A stretch of DNA of 64,000 nt from Sedimenticola selenatireducens DSM 17993 (GTDB lineage Bacteria > Pseudomonadota > Gammaproteobacteria > Chromatiales > Chromatiaceae), in NCBI RefSeq assembly GCF_000428045.1, contig NZ_ATZE01000011.1:1-64000 (forward strand), read 5' to 3'. The notes under the pieces are model-generated. The model made no database searches, was not told the DNA's origin, and was given only the letters and a program-made list of their open reading frames with translations. A program made the position numbers and the translations under genes. This document shows positions 36,213 to 43,387 of the stretch, one piece after another; position 1 is the stretch's first letter; every line of letters begins with the position of its first letter.

Positions 36213-36228
36213 TGCAAAAGGGTGACCG
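36213..36228 (-). promoter_or_regulatory. Possible sigma-54 promoter of the activator gene
   Basis: Minus-strand CGGTCACCCTTTTGCA has GG-N10-GC and a perfect TTTTGCA -12 element, but a weak -24 element. It would start transcription near 36201, about 60 nt before the gene, suggesting self-activation. Confidence 0.45.
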
Positions 36229-36285
36229 ATCAGCCCATGCCTATCCGGACAGAAGGGTAAAATCTGCCCCTGCGCTCTCCAAGTA

Positions 36286-36302
36286 TGGGACATTTTGTCA
36301 CA
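36286..36302. promoter_or_regulatory. Palindromic upstream site 3 (activator/mobB)
   Basis: TGGGACA-TTT-TGTCACA is the most symmetric copy of TGNGRCA-N3-TGTCNCA. It lies 58 bp from the probable -24 element of the activator promoter and about 180 bp upstream of the mobB -24 element. Confidence 0.65.
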
Positions 36303-36484
36303 ATTGCCAGCAAGCACTCTTGGACAGTCTGACCTTACAGCGGGGGCATCTATCCCCCAGCCCGGGCGCAGAATAGCCAAACGGGTCCACCCACTCCGAT
36401 AAACAGCCCGTTTTGTTGATTTTATTCTGACCAGCCAGAGGGAATACCAGGCAAGGTTGCATCAAATCCGACACTCTCGCCAAT

Positions 36485-36500
36485 TGGCATTTTTATTGCT
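36485..36500 (+). promoter_or_regulatory. Sigma-54 promoter of mobB
   Basis: TGGCATTTTTATTGCT matches the sigma-54 consensus TGGCAC-N5-TTGCT at all but one conserved base. Predicted start near 36512, about 58 nt before the mobB ATG. Confidence 0.85.
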
Positions 36501-36569
36501 AAAACGTATAACAGACGATCAGTCTGAACACACTCTCGCGCCCTGAAGCCTGCCCAGGAGGCAAGACGT

Positions 36570-37145
36570 ATGATTGAATTCCCGCTCCCGATCCTGGGAT
36601 TCAGCGCCTTCAGTGGCACCGGAAAAACCACGTTATTAACCCGATTACTGCCGATACTGACAACGCAGGGCCTGCGTATCGGTGCGATCAAACATGCCCA
36701 TCACCTGTTCGAGGTGGAGCATCAAAAAAAGGACAGTTATCAATTGCGCCAAACGGGAGCGGACCAGATGCTGGTGACGTCGCGTAACCGGATGGCCCTG
36801 ATTACCGAACTGCAGACACGGCACCCGGAACCGACCCTGGCCGAACTGCTCAACGCCCTGAACCTCTCCACGCTGGATCTGGTACTGGTGGAGGGATTCA
36901 AAAAAGAGCGTTTTCCAAAGATTGAACTGCACCGACCCAGTCTGGGCAAGCGACTGCTGTATCCGGATGACCCCGATATCATCGCCATCGCGACTGATGG
37001 GCATCTCAGTACCCGGCCGTGCCATATTCCGGTGCTGAATCTCAATCAGCCTGACGAAATCGCCGGTTTTCTCCTCGACTACTGTTTTCAGCAACCGGGA
37101 CAGCCATCTCATTTGCCGCCGCTGCTTGGGCAACGGCGACTGTAG
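36570..37145 (+). CDS. mobB: Molybdopterin-guanine dinucleotide biosynthesis adaptor MobB
   Basis: MobB is a P-loop GTPase that assists MobA in attaching GMP to molybdopterin, giving the MGD cofactor used by formate dehydrogenase. The 191-aa protein has Walker A GTGKTTL near residues 15-21, the conserved KHAHH segment near 40 and VEGFKKE near 108. The ATG follows GGAGG at 36558-36562. A near-consensus sigma-54 promoter drives it, and the activator gene diverges from it. No mobA is adjacent. Confidence 0.93.
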   Translation: MIEFPLPILGFSAFSGTGKTTLLTRLLPILTTQGLRIGAIKHAHHLFEVEHQKKDSYQLRQTGADQMLVTSRNRMALITELQTRHPEPTLAELLNALNLSTLDLVLVEGFKKERFPKIELHRPSLGKRLLYPDDPDIIAIATDGHLSTRPCHIPVLNLNQPDEIAGFLLDYCFQQPGQPSHLPPLLGQRRL

Positions 37146-37347
37146 CGATCTCCCGCATAGACTATACCGGCGCATCGTCCAAAACAGGGCGGAGCGTGCC
37201 GGCAGCCATAACCCCGGCACCCACGGGTGCCCAAACACTCATAAGTTGCAAACAGGCCGGCCAGGCCAATCTTTCGTGCCAGCTCGGCCACTTATTGCCG
37301 ACCCGGATATGGTGTAGAGTGAGCGGCAAAAGCCACACACCGAGACT

Positions 37348-38058
37348 ATGAAAAAACTGATTGCCATCGTTGAAGACGAACCCGCCATTCGGGAAAACTA
37401 TGCCGACCTGCTGCGTCGCCACGGCTACGAGGTGCGGGGTTACGCCTCACGCCAGGAGGCCGATGAAGCTTTTCGCGAACGACTGCCCGATCTGGCGATT
37501 CTGGATATCGGACTGAATGACGAGATGGAGGGGGGCTTTACCCTGTGTCGTGAGTTGCGCGCCCGCTCCACCACCCTGCCGATCATTTTCCTCACCGCCC
37601 GGGACAGCGAGCTGGACACCGTCTCCGGCCTGCGTCTTGGAGCTGACGACTACCTGACCAAGGACATCAGCCTGGCCCACCTGGCGGCGCGTATCTCTGC
37701 CCTGTTCCGGCGTATGGAGGCGCTGCGCCAGCCGGTCCAGGAGGAGAAGGTGATGCTGCGTGGCCCATTGCGACTGGACCTGGACCGGCTGCAGGTGAGC
37801 TGGAACGACACCCCCATCGACCTGACCCTGACCGAGTTCTGGTTTGTACACGCCCTCTGCCAACGCCCCGGCCACGTGCGCAGCCGGGACCAGCTGATGG
37901 ATGCCGCCAACATCCTGGTGGACGCCACCAGCATCAGCACCCACATCAAACGCATCCGGCGAAAATTCGAGGAGTGTGACAGTCAATTCAACGCCATCGA
38001 GACCGTTTACGGCATCGGCTATCGCTGGAACAACACCTCGCCCCCTGCCCCGGAATGA
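37348..38058 (+). CDS. pdsR: Proteobacterial dedicated sortase system response regulator PdsR
   Basis: The 236-aa OmpR-type regulator has a receiver with phospho-acceptor D53 (AILDIGLND) and a C-terminal winged helix (about 140-230; ending TVYGIGYRW). It overlaps the histidine kinase gene by 4 bp (ATGA). The pair corresponds to the regulators that accompany the marine sortase and its VIT/VWA target, encoded 5 kb away. It presumably controls that locus. Confidence 0.88.
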   Translation: MKKLIAIVEDEPAIRENYADLLRRHGYEVRGYASRQEADEAFRERLPDLAILDIGLNDEMEGGFTLCRELRARSTTLPIIFLTARDSELDTVSGLRLGADDYLTKDISLAHLAARISALFRRMEALRQPVQEEKVMLRGPLRLDLDRLQVSWNDTPIDLTLTEFWFVHALCQRPGHVRSRDQLMDAANILVDATSISTHIKRIRRKFEECDSQFNAIETVYGIGYRWNNTSPPAPE

Positions 38059-40172
38059 CCCGCAAACGGCGTTTTTTTCAGAGCATTCGCTTCAAGCTGC
38101 TGCTGGTCTCCCTCGCACTGCTGGCTATTCCCTGGGCTGGCTACCGCTACCTGCAGGAGACCGAGCGGTTTTTGCGCCAGACCCAGGAGACCATGCTGCT
38201 GGGTACGGCACAGGCAGTGGCTGCCATCCTCCACAACAGTCCGGCCATGATCAACCCTACCCGACACACGACGGGGGACCTGTCCGGCGATCCGCTACAG
38301 TATGTCAATCAACTGGAGCGACCGATCCAGTTGGACGGTTACACCGAGGACTGGCTGCCCTATATGGGAAACCTGCAGCGTTTTCCAGAGCAGGGTGAAT
38401 GGCTGTTCGACAGTATCCTGGGCGAGTACGGTGGTTATCTCTACCTGCTGCTGCGGGTGAATGACCGGCGGGTTCTGTATCACCCCCCAGGCAGCACCCG
38501 GCTGGACCAGGGGGATTACATCGACCTCAGGCTGGAATCACCCGATGGAAAGATTACCCGCTACCGTATCGCCACCACCTCACCCGGCTGGGTCAGCGCC
38601 CGCGAGATGCCGGACAGGTCTGAAAACCCAATGCCGATTGGCCGTGAAGACAGGATTCAGGGTGAATGGCAGACCTCGGAGAATGGTTACACCCTGGAAC
38701 TGAGGATTCCCCGCTACCTGATCGGGGAGCGCATCGCAGTTACCGTGGCGGACCTGGATGATACGGCCGGAGCGCTGACCCGTCACCTGGTAAGTTCCAC
38801 CGGAAACGGCCAACCCGCCCCGCTGGGACGTATCGTACGACCGGACCCGGAGATCGGCCGTCTGATCGGCGGACTGGAACATGAGAATGCCCGCATCTGG
38901 GTAGTGAACAACCAGCGACTGGTGCTGGCCAGACGCGGCCGTCTGCAACCACCGGAGACGGTAATCGAAAACGATGAGCCGGTTCAATTCTCCCCACTGC
39001 AACCGCTGATGCGACTGATCCTGGACCAGCCCAGCGCGCATTTCCAGGATGACTTCTCCCGCAGCGCCCGTCTGGGAGGTCGCGAGATCGATGCCGCCCT
39101 GGCAGGTCAACCGCAGTCGCGCCGCCGCAGCACGACCGATGGGCGGGCAGTGATCCTCTCTGCCGCGTGGCCGATCCAGTCATCCAGTGGCGTGGCCGGA
39201 GCCGTGCTGGTAGAGCAGACCACCAACCGGATTCTCAGTCTGCAAAACCAGGCACTGGAACAGATCACCGGCATTACCCTGGCACTGTTTCTGTTCATCG
39301 GACTGGCGATTCTTGGTTTTGCCAGTCTGCTGACAGCGCGCATCCGCCGGCTCAGCCAGCGCATTGAAAAGGCGGTAACCACCGATGGCCGGATTCTCGG
39401 TCCGCTGACGGCAGACAGATCCAATGATGAAATTGGCGATCTGAGCCACAGCTTCTCGGGCGTACTGAATCGACTCGCGGAGTACAACCGCTATCTGGAG
39501 GCGATGGCCTCGCGTCTCGCCCATGAGTTCCGAACCCCGTTGACCATTGTCCGCTCCTCCCTGGAAAATCTCCAGACTGACACCGCGGACGGGGATCAAC
39601 AGCGCTACATCCTGCGGGCCCAGGAAGGGATCGAACGGCTCGGACTGATCCTGCATCGTATGCGCGAGGCGACCCGGCTGGAACAGCAGCTGGCGCAGAC
39701 CGAGATGCTGTCGTTCGATCTCGGTGCGCTACTGGATATGGCCCTGGAAGGATATGGCAGCGCCTTCCCGCAGGTGATGTTCCAGCTCGATCGGTGCGAA
39801 AGCCCGGTTATGATCCATGGCGCCCCCGATCTGATCAGTCAGGCGCTGGATAAATTGATCAGCAACGCCGTCGACTTCCATCAGCCCGGCACCGCTATTC
39901 AACTGATATTGAAAAGAACCGACCGGCATCATGTCCGGCTAAGCGTCCGCAACAGCGGCCCGCCACTCCCGCAGGGCATGGAGCAGGAGCTGTTTTCATC
40001 CATGGTTTCCATCCGCAAAAACAGCGGCAACGAACCGCACCTGGGACTGGGACTCTATCTGGTGCGACTGATCAGCGAGTTTCACGGCGGGCGTGCCGAG
40101 GCGGATACCCTGGAATCACCGTCAGCCGTCGAGTTCAGCCTGCTGCTACCGGTCATTCCGCAATCCCGCTAA
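38055..40172 (+). CDS. pdsS: Proteobacterial dedicated sortase system histidine kinase PdsS
   Basis: The 705-aa sensor kinase has TM1 near residues 10-28, a large periplasmic sensor of about 375 residues, TM2 near 406-428, HAMP, a HisKA domain with H490 in HEFRTPLT, and an HATPase domain (SNAVDFHQ, NSGPPLP, GLGLYLVRL). The big extracytoplasmic part, with strand-rich segments typical of carbohydrate- or protein-binding domains, fits sensing of the envelope. It is translationally coupled to pdsR and matches the kinase of dedicated sortase systems. Confidence 0.88.
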   Translation: MTRKRRFFQSIRFKLLLVSLALLAIPWAGYRYLQETERFLRQTQETMLLGTAQAVAAILHNSPAMINPTRHTTGDLSGDPLQYVNQLERPIQLDGYTEDWLPYMGNLQRFPEQGEWLFDSILGEYGGYLYLLLRVNDRRVLYHPPGSTRLDQGDYIDLRLESPDGKITRYRIATTSPGWVSAREMPDRSENPMPIGREDRIQGEWQTSENGYTLELRIPRYLIGERIAVTVADLDDTAGALTRHLVSSTGNGQPAPLGRIVRPDPEIGRLIGGLEHENARIWVVNNQRLVLARRGRLQPPETVIENDEPVQFSPLQPLMRLILDQPSAHFQDDFSRSARLGGREIDAALAGQPQSRRRSTTDGRAVILSAAWPIQSSSGVAGAVLVEQTTNRILSLQNQALEQITGITLALFLFIGLAILGFASLLTARIRRLSQRIEKAVTTDGRILGPLTADRSNDEIGDLSHSFSGVLNRLAEYNRYLEAMASRLAHEFRTPLTIVRSSLENLQTDTADGDQQRYILRAQEGIERLGLILHRMREATRLEQQLAQTEMLSFDLGALLDMALEGYGSAFPQVMFQLDRCESPVMIHGAPDLISQALDKLISNAVDFHQPGTAIQLILKRTDRHHVRLSVRNSGPPLPQGMEQELFSSMVSIRKNSGNEPHLGLGLYLVRLISEFHGGRAEADTLESPSAVEFSLLLPVIPQSR

Positions 40173-40195
40173 AAACCCGGGAGCCTGTCGGACTG

Positions 40196-40972
40196 TCAAT
40201 TCTTGATACCGATGCCCCGGTTGAGCAGATAGAGACTGAAGCCGGTAAGCGCCACGATAAACAGGACGACAATGCCCAGCGCCACACCCATGGGAATATC
40301 CGACACACCGAGCAGGCCATAGCGGAAGGCGTTGACCATATAGAGTATGGGATTGGCCAATGAGACCTGCTGCCAGAACTCCGGCAGCATACTGATGGAG
40401 TAGAAGACGCCGCCCAGGTAGGTCAACGGGGTGAGAATAAAGGTCGGTACAATGGAAATGTCATCAAAGCTGTTGGCATAGACCGCATTGATGAAACCGG
40501 CGAGGGAGAAGAGGATCGCGGTGAGAATGAACACCGTCAGGGTCCAGCCATAGCTCTGCACCTGGATGTCGGTAAAAAACAGCGACACACTGGTGACGGC
40601 GATGCCCACCATCACGCCACGCGCCACGCCACCCGCCACGTAGCCGGCCAGGATCACCCAGTTGGGTACCGGCGATATGATCAACTCCTCCACATGGCGC
40701 TGGAACTTGCTGCTGAAGAATGACGAGACCACGTTGGAATAGGAATTGGTGATCACCGCCATCAGGATCAGTCCGGGTACGATGAAATCGATATAGCTGA
40801 AGCCATCCATTTCGCCGATACGCGAGCCTATCAGATTACCGAAAATAATGTAGTAGAGCACCGTGGTGATCACCGGCGGCAGGATGGTCTGCAGCCAGAT
40901 GCGGGTAAAGCGCAGCAACTCCTTGGTGAAAATGGTCTGGAAGGCGGTCAGGTAGCGACTATAACGGGTCAT
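40196..40972 (-). CDS. ABC-2 type exporter permease (YadH-like)
   Basis: The 258-aa membrane protein has six helices of the ABC-2 permease family (about residues 22-42, 60-80, 105-130, 142-165, 172-192 and 225-248). Its start overlaps the stop of the ATPase gene (ATGA), so the two form one exporter. The YadGH pair is the closest familiar type; the substrate is unknown. Confidence 0.9.
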   Translation of the reverse strand: MTRYSRYLTAFQTIFTKELLRFTRIWLQTILPPVITTVLYYIIFGNLIGSRIGEMDGFSYIDFIVPGLILMAVITNSYSNVVSSFFSSKFQRHVEELIISPVPNWVILAGYVAGGVARGVMVGIAVTSVSLFFTDIQVQSYGWTLTVFILTAILFSLAGFINAVYANSFDDISIVPTFILTPLTYLGGVFYSISMLPEFWQQVSLANPILYMVNAFRYGLLGVSDIPMGVALGIVVLFIVALTGFSLYLLNRGIGIKN

Positions 40973-41898
40973 TGCGCCGCTCCATTCCTGGCGCTCTCCA
41001 CCATGTTCATGAACAGTTGCTCCAGGCGGTTCTGCTTATTGCGTAACGAGGTGACACCGATTTCGTGCAATGAGAGTTGCTCGAAGAGCTGGTTGATGCT
41101 CTGTTCGCTGTTGACCGCTACCTCGACCCGCTGTCCATCCAGCCGTTTCAGTTCAAAGCCCTGCAGCGACGGTAGTTCATTCAACGGATCCCGCAGATTC
41201 AGCACAAAGGTTTCGGTGTGCAACTGATGCAGCAACCGATCCATGCGCGAATGCTCCACAATGCGCCCCTGGTTGATAATGGCGATATTGCGGCAGAGAC
41301 TCTCCGCCTCTTCCAGATAATGGGTGGTGAGGATAATGGTGGTCCCCTGACGGTTCAGCTCACTCATGAACTCCCACATGGAACGGCGGATCTCGATATC
41401 CACCCCGGCCGTCGGCTCATCCAGGATCAGCAGCTTCGGCCGGTGTACCAGCGCCCGGGCGATCATTAACCGACGCTTCATACCACCCGACAGGGTACGC
41501 GACATCTGCTGGCGTTTGTCCCACAAATCCAGCTGTCTCAGACTCGCCTCGGCGCGCCGCCACGCCTCTTTCCGGGGTATACCGTAGAAGCCGGCCTGAT
41601 TGACCACAATCTCGCCGATCGGCTCCCACATGTTGAAATTGAACTCCTGCGGCACCAATCCGATGCAGGATTTGACCCCTTCGGGGTCGTTATCCAGATC
41701 GTGGCCGAACACCTCCACGTGACCAGAGGTTTTATTGACCAGAGAACTGATAATACCGATAGCCGTCGACTTGCCGGCCCCGTTGGGTCCCAGCAGGGCG
41801 AAGAAGTCGCCCTGCTGTACGGTGATATCCACCCCCTTGAGGGCCTCAAAACCGTTCTTGTAGACCTTTCTCAGGTCCCTGATATTCAGTGCATTCAT
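40969..41898 (-). CDS. ABC transporter ATP-binding protein (YadG-like)
   Basis: The protein (309 aa from the ATG at 41898) has Walker A GPNGAGKST near residue 39, the Q-loop PQEFNF, the signature LSGGMKRR near 137 and Walker B LLILDEPTAGVD near 157, with a C-terminal accessory domain after about 220. It energises the permease encoded downstream. The frame opens 15 codons earlier, but the ATG at 41898 aligns better with family N-termini (MNALNIRDLRK). Confidence 0.92.
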   Translation of the reverse strand: MNALNIRDLRKVYKNGFEALKGVDITVQQGDFFALLGPNGAGKSTAIGIISSLVNKTSGHVEVFGHDLDNDPEGVKSCIGLVPQEFNFNMWEPIGEIVVNQAGFYGIPRKEAWRRAEASLRQLDLWDKRQQMSRTLSGGMKRRLMIARALVHRPKLLILDEPTAGVDIEIRRSMWEFMSELNRQGTTIILTTHYLEEAESLCRNIAIINQGRIVEHSRMDRLLHQLHTETFVLNLRDPLNELPSLQGFELKRLDGQRVEVAVNSEQSINQLFEQLSLHEIGVTSLRNKQNRLEQLFMNMVESARNGAAQ

Positions 41899-42159
41899 GG
41901 GGTAACGATAAATCCGGATAACCGATCTGGGATGCAGGCGCACAATAGTTGAACTGTATCACCGGATCAACCACCCGGATGGATCCCGCACCTACTCTCA
42001 AGGCCATCCAGCCTATATGGTGTCGCCACCGGTGAAATCAACCGTGGGCAAAGCATACAACCCGAGCAATGTCGGGGAGACGATCCAGGCAAAACCGATA
42101 TAATGGGGCAAAGCGTTTGGGACATCTCCCGGCCATAACAATATCCTTGAGGTATAGGC

Positions 42160-43287
42160 ATGAACAGAATCACCCTCGTCGGGGCCGGCTTCGCGGCACT
42201 GACCGCCGTGCAGAAACTGCGCGCCGCCGATCCGACCGCCGAGATCACCCTGGTCGCACCGGCAGCCGAATTCACCTACCTTCCCGGCACCATCTGGATC
42301 CCGTCCGGACTGCGTCAGCCTGAGGATCTGAAGATCGATCTGGGCAACTTCTTCCGCCGCATGCGCGTGAACTACCATCAGGGATCGGCTAGCGGGCTCA
42401 AGGCAGGGGGGCGCATCCTGGTAACCGACCAGGGCGAGATCGAAAACGACGGGCTGATCATCTGTTCCGGCGGACGCTTCATCAAAAAACTTCCCGGTAT
42501 CGAACACGCCATTACCCCCTGCGAGGGCATCCCGGCGGCAGTAAAAATAAAAGACCGGCTGCGGGCGTTGCAGGGCGGCACCATCGCCGTAGGTTTCTCG
42601 GGCAATCCGAAAGAGCCCTCGGCCATGCGCGGTGGCCCGATGTTTGAATTTCTCTTCGGTATCGACCGGCAACTGCGCCGCGAGGGCCGTCGGGACCGCT
42701 TCAAGCTGGTGTTCTTCACCCCGGCACCGGAACCGGGCAAGCGTCTCGGTCCCAAGGCGGTCGCGGGCCTGCTTCGGGAGATGCAAAAGCGCGGCATCGA
42801 GACCCATCTGGGGCACAAGATGAAACAGTTCACCGACAGCAAGGTGATTACCGAGGGAGGGGAGTTCGCCGCCGACCTGATCCTGTTCATGCCCGGAATG
42901 ACCGGAAACCAGTGGTTTGATAACACGGATCTTCCCAGGTCGGAGGGCGGCCTGATCAGGGCGGATGCCCAGTGCCGGGTGGAGGGGATGGAGCGGGTTT
43001 ATGTGGCGGGCGATTCCGGCAGCTATCCCGGCCCCGACTGGATGCCGAAACAGGCCCACATGGCCGACCTGCAGGCGGAGGCCGCGGCGGCCAACCTGCT
43101 GGCCGAGCTGAACGGCGAGCAGCCGACCCGGACCTTCAAGGTGGAGCTGTTCTGTATTGTTGACAGCCAGACCACCGGCAGCCTGGTGGCACGTACGCCG
43201 AAGTACAACATTGCACTACCACAGATGCGGGCATTCCACTGGATGAAGCGGTTGTTCGAGTGGTGGTATCTGCGGCAGTACCGCTAA
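42160..43287 (+). CDS. SQR/FCSD-like FAD-dependent oxidoreductase
   Basis: The 375-aa flavoprotein has the N-terminal FAD motif GAGFAA (about residues 8-13), a second dinucleotide-binding region, and the conserved GDSGSYPGPDWMPKQAHMA segment of sulfide:quinone oxidoreductases near 284-302. C121 and C332 match the outer SQR cysteines, but the middle cysteine is absent: the equivalent region reads NPKEPSAMRGGP, where FccB in this window has PFRCPPGP. So sulfide oxidation is uncertain. GAGG precedes the ATG. It stands alone between divergent and convergent neighbours. Confidence 0.8.
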   Translation: MNRITLVGAGFAALTAVQKLRAADPTAEITLVAPAAEFTYLPGTIWIPSGLRQPEDLKIDLGNFFRRMRVNYHQGSASGLKAGGRILVTDQGEIENDGLIICSGGRFIKKLPGIEHAITPCEGIPAAVKIKDRLRALQGGTIAVGFSGNPKEPSAMRGGPMFEFLFGIDRQLRREGRRDRFKLVFFTPAPEPGKRLGPKAVAGLLREMQKRGIETHLGHKMKQFTDSKVITEGGEFAADLILFMPGMTGNQWFDNTDLPRSEGGLIRADAQCRVEGMERVYVAGDSGSYPGPDWMPKQAHMADLQAEAAAANLLAELNGEQPTRTFKVELFCIVDSQTTGSLVARTPKYNIALPQMRAFHWMKRLFEWWYLRQYR

Positions 43288-43387
43288 CCCCACTGCCTGT
43301 GGGAGGCTCGCCCTCGAGCCGATTGGTCGCAACACCGCTGCAGGGTCAAACATCGCGGCGGGGGCGCCGCTCCTACCGGTTCGGCGG
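43288..43387. repeat. REP-like palindromic sequence between the SQR-like gene and ptsP
   Basis: The gap holds GGAGGCTCGCCCTCGAGCC and ATCGCGGCGGGGGCGCCGCTCCTAC, GC-rich imperfect palindromes. The GCTCCTAC / GTAGGAGC type resembles the repeat at 20028-20080. It lies between convergent genes and may act as terminator or mRNA end. Confidence 0.55.

Larger units (their letters stand above)
36142..36569. other. Divergent region between the sigma-54 activator and mobB
   Basis: These 428 bp contain the best palindrome (36286-36302), a partial copy (36192-36208), a probable minus-strand sigma-54 promoter for the activator (36213-36228) and a near-consensus plus-strand sigma-54 promoter for mobB (36485-36500). 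No gene is visible. The architecture mirrors the fdh-moaA divergent region. Confidence 0.65.

Noticed and set aside
38055-40172. PdsS as partner kinase of the orphan sigma-54 activator
   Set aside because: It overlaps and clearly pairs with pdsR, and both match the known dedicated sortase regulators.
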